Shown in pieces: positions 1 through 11,995 of a stretch of 64,000 nucleotides of DNA (positions within the stretch are counted from its first letter, which is position 1; every line of letters starts with the position of its first letter). Position numbers and translations under genes: made by a program. Origin of the DNA: Blastomussa wellsi (Eukaryota; Cnidaria; Anthozoa; Scleractinia; Plerogyridae); contig OX393573.1 of assembly GCA_947652115.1 (NCBI GenBank), forward strand, positions 445,919 through 509,918, given 5' to 3'. A model generated the notes under the pieces. It did no database searches. It was not told the DNA's origin and was given only the letters and a program-made list of their open reading frames with translations.

Positions 1-4
1 TGCA

Positions 5-1962
5 TTATTGGATTGAGTTGACACCCTCAAGCGTTGCTTCAGGCAATGGTTTGTTTGTCATCCAAGACATATATGCATTCCAAAATATTGCCACTATCTG
101 GACAAATCCTACTCGATGCTGAATTGGAACAAATGTAAAATTAAGTGTTTGCGCAAGAGGCCATATCTTGTAATTGGTAATCAAAGTATCTGTGTAGCGT
201 TCCCGGAGCATCTGTTTAATGTCATGGGGCTTTTTCCCAGCTAGCGTCTCTGTTACTCCAAAGAAGAAACCAATCATAACAGGAGCAAACAGGCTTTGGT
301 CTAGAAGCATCTTCTTAAAACCAGCAGTCTTTGCTGCTCCAGGCACAATCCTGTCAAGTGTCAGGTACCATGTTCTTAGTATAGGCCCAATAATTAAACC
401 CACAACCCCCATGCGAGCTGTTCTGGTACAGTCATGATTAAGACCTTTCCCCTCAACAAACTGTTGAGTAACAACATCACCAGCAGCAACAAGAACACCT
501 CAAAAACAAGAAGAAAAACAGAAGACATTAAACAGGGTTGCCCTTATCAAGGGGGTGAATAGCACAAGCACACGGATTGCGGATTGCAGCGAAAAATTAA
601 GCAGATTCGTGGATTTCGAAAATGCAGTGGATCACGGATCTGCTGATAATTTTAGCTCGGATTCCGGACTCTGCATGCCACGAAGTTCGGATTGTGGCCT
701 TGGCGTATCTTCCGTCTTTGTCTCAGTGTTATCGTTTTGTCCATTTTCTGTTTGGACAAGACCCAAACCACCGCTTTACATTAGTAAGAACTGCCGCAAA
801 ACGAAGCAAAGAGAAAAATTGCCATCAAAAACAACATGAACCGTTCGTAATTAAATATGCAAAATCTTTCACCAGGATTTACGGCACAAATTTCGTAACA
901 ACCAGAGAACAATGTACTAACTGTACCACGTTTTAAAAACCCTTTGGAAAGATATATTTTTCCATTTGATCCGTTTATTGTCTTTCGATAAAATACTTTG
1001 ATGCGTCTTTAATAAGTCACAAAACATGACGCTTTGTGTTGAAAATCAGCGATGCAGAAAAACAAAGTACCGGTATCACATTTCAACATTTCGAAGAAAA
1101 AAGTATCATATTACAAATAAACACAAGTATCGTGTTACCGCTGTCAAGTATCACCAGTCTCTGAGTTTTTCATTTTCAGGTAGAAATAGCTTTGTTAATT
1201 AAAATTGGCATTTAGTCACAACAAGCGGTAGGTGGGTAATGCCGTGTAGTAATGAGTAGTGTTAAAGAAGAGAGTTTAAAAGCATTGATATTTTCTAAAG
1301 ATTTGTGGTATGGAATCCCTCAAATATTGCTGCAGACTTTGTGTCGGCAAGTGTAACCGCAAAGTAATCAAATTAGACTTTTAGGCGCACACCCAAGTTA
1401 ATGACGTACATCAATCCAATCAGGTTTGGGGTTGCATCAAGAAACCAGTCAAATTGTCAATCTCGTCCCCAGAGCCCGCTTTTCGTGATGCTGACCAAAA
1501 GAAAAGCGGGCTCTGGGGACGAGATTGTGAAATTACTGATAAAAATGGAATGACATGCGCAGTAAAGTGATTGATTAAACTGATTACTGCAGTTTTTACA
1601 GATATATTATTCATGGTCGAGAGGAAAGTTTCGTCGTGAATGAATTCGCTAGTCAAACGTATTTTGCGTTGCACTCATTTACTTAAAATGCACACGCCGT
1701 CAGCAAAAGGCCCAAAACTAAATTGGTCATTGAGCGTTCGTTTTGGACGGGCTAGTTTTGCTGACCAAAAAAAAAATACCCAATACGTCCATATCAGAAA
1801 GTGAAAAAAGTAACTCTCGTTTCGTTTATGCCAACACTGACAGATTATTCGAATCTGAGGACTTCGATTTTCTTTCCTACCTGTTCCAATAGTTTGAGTT
1901 TTCCAGGGATGAGTTATAAGAAACTGTTGATATTTTGCCCAAGCTCTTGTTAAAATCCTCAT
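5..1962 (-). CDS. MPV17: Mpv17/PMP22-family membrane protein (copy 1)
   Basis: Two coding exons on the minus strand: 1881-1962 (ATG at 1962; 27 codons plus one base) and 5-498 (stop near the left edge), joined in phase 1; about 191 residues, normal for the family. Exon 1 carries the family's N-terminal HPWKTQ motif. Exon 2 has AAGDVVTQQ, GPILRTWYLTLDR, KKMLLDQSLFAP, LITNYKIWPLAQ and FWNAYMSW, which match Mpv17 signatures across four predicted membrane segments. Family knowledge: Mpv17 is an inner mitochondrial membrane protein linked to mitochondrial DNA maintenance and forms a channel; relatives sit in peroxisomes. It matches MPV17 itself better than MPV17L2, but it has a paralogue at 11996-14281, so strict orthology is uncertain. 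The 1.4-kb intron holds a 70-bp palindrome at 1458 and no other coding signal. Confidence 0.9.
1458..1527. repeat. Short palindromic element, CAATCTCG terminal-repeat family
   Basis: Near-perfect hairpin whose ends read CAATCTCGTCCCCAGAGCCC inward from both sides, with a small centre containing GATGCTGACCAAAAG. Flanking nonamers 1449-1457 and 1528-1536 agree at six of nine positions, as for an eroded 9-bp target duplication. It looks like an internally deleted relative of the element at 30041-30282. It lies in the intron of the Mpv17 gene. Confidence 0.75.
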
Positions 1963-3615
1963 TCTGCAATTTCTACTCGAAAGTCAGCACGTCAAAGGAA
2001 GTCCGCCATCTTTCACAGTACTGAGGCTCTGGGAGGCTGGTAACCAGCTGTTCAGCGGATATCACAGCTAGGTATGTACGTAGTGTAAGAGTTCTACGCT
2101 GACGCTGACAAGAAATTGTTGGAAAATTTCTCACAACGTGTCAACAAAATCAGATCGTTTGGCTGTGTGCTGTACAAAAATTAGTACAAAAAAAAGATTT
2201 ACAAAGCACGGTTTTTCGTTTTGTTTACTGCAGAACGGGCGGTTAGCGGGGCAGACCTCGCACCGCGGGAGAAATACGCCTTGTCTCATGTTGTCTTTCT
2301 TTGTGAACTCCAAAATTTGCACCTCCTCAATTAATTTGTTACTGTGAATATTCCGTTCTAATCAAGACCTTAGTTTTTTATAATTGTTTTATCTAGTCTT
2401 ATATACTATTTTAATTTTTTGATGCCTTTTATTCAAATTCTTTATTATCTTTGTATTTTTGAACTATTTTAATTTCTTTTTGTCGTATTGCCATCTGGAA
2501 TCTCAAAAACAAATAAAGCGGTATTTTCAAAGTGAAAAACTCTTCGCATTATTGAAATTGTTATGATACATTTCCGAAAAGATTGCTAAGAAGTCCAATG
2601 TTGTGTGCAGCGTTTGCCTGTCGAAAGCTGCCAATAATGAAGCCAGCTGAGCGGGTACCTAAATATATACTGGAACATTTTCAACAAAATTTATCGAACA
2701 ATATAACCCGTGTTGAAGTTTGAGTTAGCTATTGACACTTCTCCTTCGGATAAAATTTATGTTACTGTATCTAGAGACTTTTTCGTGGCTCTGTCTAAGT
2801 TGGGCATGGTAGATCTGTACTTTGATAGTTCTTTCGTCTTCTCTGGAATTACGTGTAAAACGTAGGGGAAACAAACAATTGAGATTCTTTGATGCATAAA
2901 GAGAACCAGTACAAAATTAAAAAAAAACATTTTTCACGATCAGATAACATAACACGGCCCGCCCGCGACTGGTTCAACAAGTGCTAGGCGTGGCAGCGAA
3001 ACGAGTCGGTTCCAAATCTCATTTTTTGAATATTGAGGCTTCGTAATTCCTGTTACTTTGGCACGCTATCAAAAATATAACAAATTGATCAAATTAGAAT
3101 GATGAGCTCCATCATTCAATGCATGACATCTAGCTGTTGTTCTTTAAAATATTGCTCGAAGGAAATTTTCCTTTTTCATCGCAAGTGACCTCAACAATTT
3201 CAGTTTATAAAGGAAATTTTTATGCTTCATTGAACGGTGAGCAAATATGATATATTTTATGTGTAGCTATGCAGAAAAGCGAAATAAAGGCAGTCGAGGC
3301 CATGATTCAAACAATAAAATCAGAATTGAGAGCCGTAAGAAAAAGTCTGCTGAAATATTAATAGTTATTAATTATCAAATTGTATTTTCACAGGTTTGAG
3401 GGAAAAGGTCTTGTACAACTATTAGTTCAATCTTGTTTTACAGAGCCTTCGTTCCCACTGCCCAGCAACATTTTATCTCGGTTTGTTTGTTTGACATGAC
3501 AGAGGATGGCAGAGTCATGTCACGTATCAGGTCGGGAAAACCCACTCAAAAAAGGAATGCGGTCGAATACAGGCTGAACAATGCACAAAACACCGTTATG
3601 GTCACCTTGAAGTGG
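1963..3615. other. Intergenic, no gene seen
   Basis: Region upstream of the first Mpv17 gene and of the first cysteine-rich gene. A+T-rich, with only short unsupported reading frames and no exon with a recognisable family match. The two flanking genes are divergent, so their 5' regulatory DNA must lie here. Confidence 0.6.
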
Positions 3616-3623
3616 TATAAAAG
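3616..3623 (+). promoter_or_regulatory. TATA box of cysteine-rich gene A
   Basis: TATAAAAG lies 112 bases upstream of the ATG of the secreted cysteine-rich gene at 3728. A start site about 30 bases downstream would give a short 5' leader. Gene B has an equivalent box at 5904. Confidence 0.6.
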
Positions 3624-3727
3624 CTCGGTTAAATAAAGTTGTGTTCTCAGTCGAGGAAAGCTTGCAGAGAAGCAATACTTCATCGTGTTTTTTGTGCTTA
3701 TTTTTCAAACAAGCAGATAATTCCACT

Positions 3728-4472
3728 ATGAAGGCATATAGTGTTCTTGTTACTCTTTCGCTCGCCATTGTGTTGGTGAATTCCTTCAGCACTGAAGAAC
3801 ATGTTAAGCGTTTCTTTCGTCCCGAACATAGATCACTTCTACCAGCCGTGACCAGCTTGCAACTCGCAGACGAGTCCCACAGGGTGCGAGCTCCACAAAA
3901 CGACGAGTCCACTAAGTGCTTAGCTCACTGTGAACCGCAATGCAATAAGCTGGATGTACCTGATTTTTTAACGGTAAATATAACTTCTTGCTGTTTTATT
4001 TCTTATTCTATAACTCAGATGACGACTTTCATTGCTAAACTTTGGATTCGAAAGTGATGATATGTTAATTTCTCAGAGCCACACCTTTTTACGAACTATC
4101 TCACACACACACCACAGTCCTAGCTGCCATCAGACATTTTATTTGGCAAGAAAACGTGATAGTTTTCAACTTTATCTTTTTTACATTCAACAGCTAAACG
4201 AGAGCTTCCACAGATTTGAAGCGATGCCCATCAACTGTGTGTTGGCTACGACAATAGTCTTCAACGAAAACCAACTGAAAAAATGTCAGTTTCTGCAGCT
4301 GTATCTGTTCGATTGCTGTAGAGCTTGCAATGCTGTGTACGCCAAATGCATGATTCGGGATGGCGCTCTAAATGGAGGCCCAGAATACTGCTACCGTGAA
4401 TCGTACAAGTGTATGTGCAAATGCATGGACAAGCATACTCCACCAGAAATCCCTCCCTTTCCAAGCCCTTGA
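3728..4472 (+). CDS. Secreted cysteine-rich protein A (tandem family of three)
   Basis: Two exons, 3728-3973 and 4194-4472, joined in phase 0 (donor ACG|GTAAAT, acceptor TTCAACAG); 174 residues. The start is the ATG opening a hydrophobic signal peptide, MKAYSVLVTLSLAIVLVNS. A charged linker follows, then KCLAHCEPQC at the end of exon 1. Exon 2 adds ten cysteines, including FDCCRACNAVYAKC and CYRESYKCMCKC, then a proline-rich tail. There are 13 cysteines outside the signal peptide and no transmembrane segment after it, so the product is probably secreted. It shares cysteine spacing, intron position and intron phase with the genes at 5990 and 8308. I do not recognise the family and assign no function. 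A TATA box lies at 3616 and a polyadenylation signal AATAAA at 4662. Confidence 0.85.
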
Positions 4473-4661
4473 TTTACTCACAACTGTGATGAACTTTGAA
4501 CACTATATTCTGCTGATATTAACTGACACGAGTAGCGGCAGAATTGCACTGATTTCCGCGCTTCACGTATATTGCTTTTGTATTAATAGATGTTATTAAG
4601 TTGTATCTCGCAAAGCTTTTCCTGGATTGCATTTTGACCAGCTTGTAAACTGTTGTGATGA

Positions 4662-4667
4662 AATAAA
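4662..4667 (+). promoter_or_regulatory. Polyadenylation signal of gene A
   Basis: AATAAA about 190 bases past the stop codon of the cysteine-rich gene at 3728-4472. Confidence 0.6.
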
Positions 4668-5903
4668 TGTATGAAATGTAATGAAGATGTTTCAGTTATT
4701 TATGGTGTGTTGTTATAAAGGATAATCTGAAAATGTAAACTGACATAAATTAAATAAAAATGAACTAAACAAAATAAACGCACTCCTCGAAGAATTTTTT
4801 GCTCATATATACAAAACGATTGGAAATTAATATCAAAACAACTGAATGCATCAGTGACATCCATTTTGAATTCACAAAAATTTCCCTTTCAAATTTGTAT
4901 AACACAATTTGTGGCCAACGGTAAATATAACATGGGAAATGAAAAAAAAAAACACTTAGCAAAATTACCAGATAATTAAGAGAAGCCGCTCTGGAGTATG
5001 CCGTTAATACTTCCAAGAAAGAGACGAAAGTACAGAGCGGACAAATGCGAACTTAGTCATGTTTATAATGGAAGCTCGTATTTGCTACAATTACGTTTGG
5101 CCGGACGATAATAAAAAGCCATAGAAATTTCATTATTGTATATTAAATCACCTTTTCCCGCTTGCATAATATCTGAATAGTACCAAAAGAAACTGAGCGC
5201 GATACTATTGCCAAAGTCTGCTATAGTTCGGGCGGATCTCTTTCGTGCAGTGTCCATATCATGGACATGTTTCAAAAATGAACTGATACCTTTCCACTGA
5301 TATTAAATATTGACAGTGAATATGAAATTATGTTCTGTAAGTTTAGCGATTCATGCTTGGTGTTTGTTTTGTGGTGTATGTAGGCTCACTGATGCTCAGA
5401 TAACATTCCTGTACAAGCTCTTGAAACTAAAATGTTGCACTTGAGCTTATCGGAAGTGACTTCCGTCCCACTTGATATATAGCTATGCTGTATATGTCGG
5501 AAAAACGTTATGCAACGGTTCTTTTTTCAAGTGCTTGTGATATTGAAAACGGAAAAAATACACGGCAAAGTCACGTAGATAGACAACAGGAAAACTTTGA
5601 TGAAGGAGAATTGTATTGCTATTTATTCTAGAACGACGTGGAATTGCTGTTCTGGAATTTTACACTGGGACTGCAACTGCAAAAATGCTAACGTTTTTTC
5701 TCCTTAAAAGTATGTGAAAAATAAAGCATTTTTTTTAAATTTATCATAGCGTTCAATCTCAGCCAACATACGTGAGAATATTTTAGGCACAATGGCTCAG
5801 TTGATATTAACTGAGTAAAACAGACATGCATGATTGACATGCTCCACAACCAATCAGAAACAAGCCACAAAAAGCTCGGGTATTTTACTTGTAACTGGCG
5901 TGA
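4668..5903. other. Spacer between cysteine-rich genes A and B
   Basis: A+T-rich spacer. Short frames on both strands have no signal peptide, splice support or cysteine framework. No extra copy of the cysteine-rich exons was seen. Confidence 0.55.
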
Positions 5904-5910
5904 TATAAAA
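5904..5910 (+). promoter_or_regulatory. TATA box of cysteine-rich gene B
   Basis: TATAAAA lies 86 bases upstream of the ATG at 5990, comparable in placement to the TATA box of gene A. Confidence 0.6.
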
Positions 5911-5989
5911 CCTTTAACACACCCAATCTCATTCAGTGCACAATTGCTTTTACAAATAGTGTTTCCAATCGTTGCATTCTCTCTCCAAA

Positions 5990-6769
5990 ATGAAATTGTA
6001 CTTGTTTGTTTGCTTTCTTGCCTTGTCCGTTATGGGCACACAAGGGTACCGAAGACAAAATCTTAAGGATTTGTACAATGACGAGACGTTAGAAGGTTTG
6101 GAGAGAACCCGAGACGAAAGGATGCCACACTTTCAAGAGAGACTCATTGATGCTCCATTTGTGCAAGAGGACAGTCACAATGATAGTTGTGACTGTGATG
6201 CGGAATGTGACAAACTTCATATTACCAGGTTGCCACAAAACGTTCGGGTAAGTGAGGAAAAATAATCATTGGAAAACAGCAGTAACAAAATACGAAGAAT
6301 TTCAAGCCAGCTGATTTTAACTTTTTAATAATTCGTCTGTTTCTACGTTAAATGAGATAATACAAAACAGCCAAGCTAATTTCGTTTATAGCCAAACAAC
6401 GATTTATATTTTGTACGATTATACTCTTTTGACCAGTAGCTACTTTATTTAAGGTTCATGAAGTGTAGTCTGACTAAAACAACGTATTTATCTTTTATTT
6501 TCTGCCAGAGCGTGGACAATTATCTAAGCTATGAGAATTTTCCAGTGCTGTGTCGTGATGCGTCAGCCATTTTGCTGCCACCATCGGGTGAAAGGAAGAA
6601 ATATGTCTGCAAGCAAGTTTTCGACTGCTGTCGGCGATGCAACCACGCATTTTACGTTTGCCTGAATGTGGCGGGTAATGCCTATGGGTTCTGTATGCGC
6701 GCCGCCTACAAATGTATGTGCGACTGTATCGACAACAAATCCTTCCAAGAACTCCCTTACAAGCCCTGA
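5990..6769 (+). CDS. Secreted cysteine-rich protein B (tandem family of three)
   Basis: Two exons, 5990-6247 and 6509-6769, joined in phase 0 (donor CGG|GTAAGT, acceptor TCTGCCAG); 172 residues. The ATG at 5990 opens a clear signal peptide (MKLYLFVCFLALSVMGTQG). Exon 1 ends with a CDCDAEC cluster after an acidic and basic linker. Exon 2 carries VFDCCRRCNHAFYVC and CMRAAYKCMCDC, aligning cysteine for cysteine with gene A: 13 cysteines in the mature part of both. Residues between cysteines are strongly diverged while the intron site is identical, so A and B are old tandem duplicates. Probably secreted; function unknown. Confidence 0.85.
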
Positions 6770-8307
6770 TCACTGGACTTCATATTACAAGGGCAGGGCA
6801 TTGTACATCGATATACAATGTTGTAATTGAACTGGTTATCGACGAGCCTTGTTTATCTCGTTTTCTATAGTGCTCAGCTTTTTCGGTGTTGACTATTTTA
6901 AGCTTTGACATTTAATCGCTCTGTTTTAGTGAGAGATGTAAGTTTGTTTCAAAAGACAATTAAACCCATTTGAAATGGACCTTTATTATCTTTGTTCTTT
7001 AGTGTATTAACCAGCTAAATGACACTTTCCTTTGCGTGCCAATGTTTCTCATTTCAAATATCTTTTTTTATCTGTTTATCTAATTATTTTCAATTTTTGC
7101 GCGGCTTTAAAAGTTTCTCCTTTCAGACATGCACAATGACTGATCACAGTCACGCCCTTTTTACCCGCTCCAAGTCATGATCAAAATACAGTTTCTCCCT
7201 ACATTATTCAAACATTGTCAAACAGATGACCAGAATTCTCATCATTAACTTCTCATTGCAATAAATAAGAAACATTGAAAGGTGAGCTCAGATTACGAAT
7301 TAGCTAAAATGGGTGTGTCCTGAGTCTTTCAGTTTTAGTGTAATGCAATATCGACTTGGCTTCCTCTCAGCGTGCAAATCAAAGAGAAACAACAGTTTTT
7401 AAGGAGAATTTCTATGTAATCTCGAGCTTAGGTTTTCTGAAGAGTTTATAATCAGCATTGATGGGCTAGTCAAGCGGAACCCGCGGGTCTGCAGAGTGCT
7501 AAATGTTGCTAAATTAACGAATTGCTTGAAAGTAACAGTGGGTTCAAATGAGGTAAGGCCAAGATAAAATTCCATGCTTCGATTTCAAACAAATACCCGA
7601 TAGACCGTACAGCACTCCACCTGCAGCAGATAAGTGTTTTAGGGAAGAAAAATTAAGTTGAGCCCGTGTATTAGTAACAGCGGTCGCGAGTTACAGTTTG
7701 TTGGGTTTAGCCCTAGTTTTGTTATTTTACTTTAATTCCTATCAGTTCCCTACCAATATAGTACCGTGGAATTCATTTAACCTTTTTTCAACAAACGATC
7801 TTTTTATGAGCAAAATAATGTTCAATTCCTTGCAGTAAAGGCTTTAAATCTCGCAAGAATAACACATCTAATATAAGATTTGCTTTATTTGCATACACAT
7901 TAGTAGAAAATCCACTACCTGTCAATATCAGGTGGTTTTTTAGGCGAGACAAACAAATTCGGTATTTGGTAGCACGGAACTGACTTTTGAAGCACATAAG
8001 AAATTGCCATATTTATGGAATATTAAACTAGATTATGGATGTTAATTCTCTGAAGAGTCTTCAGTGTGCCCTGATGTTTCTTCATGCCTGAGAGCCCGGT
8101 AGAAAAACGTTAATTATCCACAGGGTTGGAATTAATTATCAGATGTTTTTGTGACACACTCAAGAGATATATTCCACTCAACCGTTTCATACATTTTGTT
8201 TAATTCTTTGCAAATTGCAAGTCACGACTGATGTTTAGCTAACTATTGAAGCTTGTTTTAAGTCGTAACTTGAAAGACAGGCAAGCTTAGCTTATAGAGA
8301 TGTGAAA
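6770..8307. other. Spacer between cysteine-rich genes B and C
   Basis: No supported gene. ATTAAA near 6958 may be the polyadenylation signal of gene B. The rest is A+T-rich without a recognisable repeat or exon. No TATA box as clear as those of A and B precedes gene C. Confidence 0.5.
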
Positions 8308-8985
8308 ATGTGCGTGAGGAAGCACTTGCCATGTGTGTGTTTGTGGATCTTCTTTGCACTTTTTCTCTTCAAGAATCGCGCTGCGAGCACAAGTCCGGTA
8401 CGAGCTTCACGACTGTCTGAACAAAATGCTGAAAAATCTTGGAACTTAAAGACGAAAGGTGAAAAAAGGCAATCGGTGTTAAATCAGCCAAAAAATGACC
8501 CACAAGACTTCATTTCATGCAACTGTAGAGACTACTGCCCTGATGCTAACAGCACAGAACTTCAGGTAAAGTGGTCATTTGTCATGTTAAAAAATTTTAA
8601 ACTTATAGTATGCATATAGGGCGAGAATAATTAAAACATTCCTAAGAAATTATTGTTCCGTTGAACGTCGTGTGTCTGTGTAATCTTATATACGTTTATT
8701 TAGAAATTTAGGTTTCGCTTAATGTGTGTCTTTGCAATTTTTTTCTGATAGAAACTAGTCTGGATGGAAAACAACCCAATTTTCTGCAAAGAAACCGGGA
8801 GACTGGATATCGAGAAGAAACCCTACCTAGCTGGCTGCTTCTTCTTTTGCTGTCGGAAATGTAACTCGAAATATCATAAATGTGTACTGACAATTCCAAG
8901 AGAGTACTGTTTGAAAACAGCTTATGATTGTGCCGGAACATGCCTGAAAGAAAGTTCGTTAAACATAACCATTAAAGGATGGTAA
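8308..8985 (+). CDS. Secreted cysteine-rich protein C (tandem family of three)
   Basis: Two exons, 8308-8565 and 8752-8985, joined in phase 0 (donor CAG|GTAAAG, acceptor TGATAG); 163 residues. The first in-frame ATG is at 8308, followed by a signal peptide rich in Cys, Trp, Phe and Leu. Exon 1 ends with SCNCRDYC; exon 2 has FFFCCRKCNSKYHKC and CLKTAYDCAGTC. It keeps CC-x2-C-N-x6-C and C-x6-C-x3-C but lacks the extra middle cysteine of the CMCxC triplet in A and B, giving 12 cysteines after the signal. It is the most diverged of the three. Its single-intron layout matches A and B exactly (86 codons in exon 1, as in B). Function unknown. Confidence 0.82.
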
Positions 8986-9043
8986 TTTTATTTATTTATT
9001 ATTGCTTGAAATTGCGTCGATTTAAAGACAGATGGGTACGGAT

Positions 9044-9353
9044 CAAGGGTGTAGCTAAAGGGGGGCTGGAGTGAACTCCCCTCCCCTCCCCCCCCCCCTT
9101 TGTGAGACCCTGATTATTATAAAATGAGACAAAAATGTAAGTAGCTAACATTTAACGAAAGAAAATTATGAAATTGTTAATTTATTTGGAAAAATGCTGA
9201 TGTACCAGGTACAAGACACCAAATAAACAAATGTATGTATGTATGTGTCTGCATACAACATTCAGGTTGCGAAAACGCGCGAATCCGAAGAATCCACATA
9301 ATGACATACACCCCCCCCCCCCCACCCCTTGAAAACTCCTGGCTACGCCCCTG
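9044..9353. mobile_element. Non-autonomous DNA element with GTAGCTA-type ends
   Basis: The left end (CAAGGGTGTAGCTA) and the reverse complement of the right end (CAGGGGCGTAGCCA) agree at most positions, with poly-C tracts just inside both ends and no coding capacity. This is a short terminal-inverted-repeat element. I could not define a target duplication. Confidence 0.55.
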
Positions 9354-11304
9354 CGGAGTACACGAGTAGTCTTTCGTGAGAAAAATTACAAAAAATTAAT
9401 AAAATGTTTGTTACAAAATAAATGTCCAGTATTTCTGAAAATGAAGTAGCTGCTTTATTGGAAATAAATAATACTGATAGTTTTCTTGTATAAGATGTAT
9501 TTTAAGCTTTAAGCAAGGGAAAGCCGTGCATGGGGGAGGAGTGCTATTATATGTGGCGGCACCAAGTCTTGAGAGAGGTTAAGAGAAAACGATGCTATAT
9601 ATAGGCTAAACTGAGTATAAAATATCAAATATCAGCCGTGTAATGTATAAAGTTCAAGACTCCAGCGTTTTATTTTTACGTTGTGAGTTTACAAAAAAGC
9701 AAGAGCGGACCGAATTTTTAGCGAGAAATTTATTTTCATTTATCGCCGTCCTCCTTGCCTCACAGTAACTTGCAAATAACGTTACTAATATGCAAACGTA
9801 ACTGTAATTATGCGTAGCTTGCCGCTTGCCCACACTTAGTAAACAAGAGCTTGTCTTGCGGCGTGAGCAGACTGTTTAAAGAGACCCAGAGGTTTTCCTT
9901 TCGCAGCACCTGCTTCTCTTCAGCCTCCTCTTATATAAGTAACGTACCATTGGTTAGCTTAAGTTAGACTTGTTGGCGTTCGCTTGATTTCTATGGTGCG
10001 TGTGAAGTAAAAGCTTCAATGTTTTGCTGGTTTGGGTGTGGTGACAGATCAAGCCAAATGGGCCCTAATTGTCGCGTGTTTTAAATCCCTTGCCTTCATT
10101 GGTATAGCATCAAACTGACAGCTATGGCTTTTGAGGAAGCCAGACTCGCCCTCCCTCCCCCCCCCCCCCCCCACATAAAAAACACTCTCATAGCGTATTC
10201 CTCATTTCGTTTTCAATCAATATTTTTTCGAGTTATCCACCAGTTTGTAAACAAAAATTAATGCTCAACAACGCGTAATATCTTCTTTTTTTTCCAAAAT
10301 TTCGATTGACATCTTTAAGTGTTTGATATTGGGGACACGCAAGCTTTTCAATCTTTCATCTTTCGAGATCATCACGTCTCATAGTTCTGGCGGAGGCTTT
10401 ATCAGATTCTATTTTCACCTTCTAGAACAATCTCATGATAATGCCCGATTTAGTTATTAAAGAAACAATCAACAGTTCATAAACACTTCAATTCCAAATA
10501 ATATAGAATCCCACTGACAGACAGACCATTTTAATGGCATTTTAATTTGTACTTGATCTATATTGGCACCATTTCTGATACAATTGTTTTGTGTAGTTTC
10601 ATACCAAGGAACAATACGCCGTGAGTAACATTGAATTTTAATTTCAATTTGAAGGGTTAAATTGAAATTCAATATATAATGCAGGGTGAAGGCGATTGGG
10701 CGGGTCGAAATCTGCCTCCTCCACAGCCATTTTCTGGGAGACTGGGATTGAGCACGAAAACGCGAGCGGGTGCTGGAAGCGAACAGCGCGAGCGCGGGGA
10801 GCGATGGGAATGGACAGGCCTAGTTGAACTTGAGTTTATCAATCTGTCATCACGGTTCAAGTTGTCATCTTGCAAAGCGAGAAGATTCCCGAACGTCCTG
10901 AATTTCAAAGATCGCCGAATAGAAAGTCGATGACGGTTTGCCTTTGGTGTTGTCTCTTCAGCTCAAAGCGAGGCTCCAATGCATGCAGGAATGTATTCTG
11001 GTCGCCTCTGCACGTTTCCCTTTCGTTAGCGGTCCCTTCCATTATCGAGACAATTTTTTCGACTGTCATCGAATTTTTCCCCAAAAAAGGTAGAAAGGAC
11101 AATTGCACCCCAACTGAACAACAAATAAAAGCTAATCTCAAGCAAACCGGTGTAAAAGTGAACAATTAAGCATTTGATGGGTGCGGCGTGTTTTCTATCA
11201 ACAAATTATAACCAGTTTCGCTCAAGTCCAGGCCTAAACTAGAGCATTGTCCATTCTGCAAAGCTTGGCTATCAATTATGGTATCAACCGTTAAAAATGG
11301 CATC

Positions 11305-11440
11305 GACCGTTCACGAAAGTGAAACCAGCGTCGCCGGCCCCGCCGCGCAGTGCATTCTTGCCGAGGCGCGGTGCATTTCGGCAAATCTAGATTTTGCGTA
11401 GATTTCTTATACATTCTGATTATTTTGAAAGGAACTGAAG
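11305..11440. repeat. Dispersed repeat fragment also found near 34690-34800
   Basis: Shares a diverged body ending in TAGATTTCTTATACATTCTG with 34690-34800, where the corresponding stretch reads TAGATTTCTTATATATTCTG. Non-coding and of unknown class. Confidence 0.5.
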
Positions 11441-11454
11441 TACCCTTCAATGTA

Positions 11455-11540
11455 CGAAACTTCAAAACAATAGTTTACTAAGGAAGAAATATACCAGGTG
11501 ATACTAAACCAAAAACGATAGGTGAGGATGGAGAAGGAGG
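11455..11540. repeat. Dispersed repeat fragment also found at 27622-27715
   Basis: The segment with AATAGTTTACTA, AGGAAGAA, ACTAAACCAAAA and GGATGGAGAAG recurs in the same order at 27622-27715. Non-coding; class unknown. Confidence 0.55.
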
Positions 11541-11995
11541 AATTTTAAATGCTCTTTATTTCTGGTCATAAATAAACAATCCGCAATAAAAATATAATAA
11601 ATACTATAAACGACTGACAATAAATTATGATATAGCAGACATAGCAATGGTTGTTAGAAAAACTTTATCGTCCACAAAATTTCGATTGAGTATTGGTTAT
11701 TATTTCCATGGTTAATCTTGACACACCTCCAAGATCACTTAATATTTTATAAAAATGCTTTGTTTTAAATGTTGTTCGAGTGATTACAGGCCTGATCATA
11801 AGGAATGATGTACTTGAGCAATTCAAGTCAAATTTGTCCTTTTCCAACTCCTTTTTCATCCTTACCACCGTTAATTACTTTAACCATTGTCGAGTTTTAT
11901 TTTTTCAGTTTCTCGCGATCACACAGAAAATAGGCCCGGCCTGGGCGGAGAGCACAGGATGGTCACACGCGCATACCGGGAAATCAAGGCTGTAG

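Larger units (their letters stand above)
9354..11995. other. Intergenic, repeat-containing, no gene seen
   Basis: Lies between the cysteine-rich trio and the second Mpv17 gene. Contains a poly-C tract near 10160, a G+C-richer patch at 10680-10930 with open frames on both strands but no family match or splice support, and dispersed repeat fragments at 11305-11440 and 11455-11540 that recur elsewhere in the window. Confidence 0.5.

Noticed and set aside
10679..11465. Overlapping frames in a G+C-richer patch
   Set aside because: Frames are open on both strands, as expected from composition. There is no family match and the patch borders dispersed repeats.
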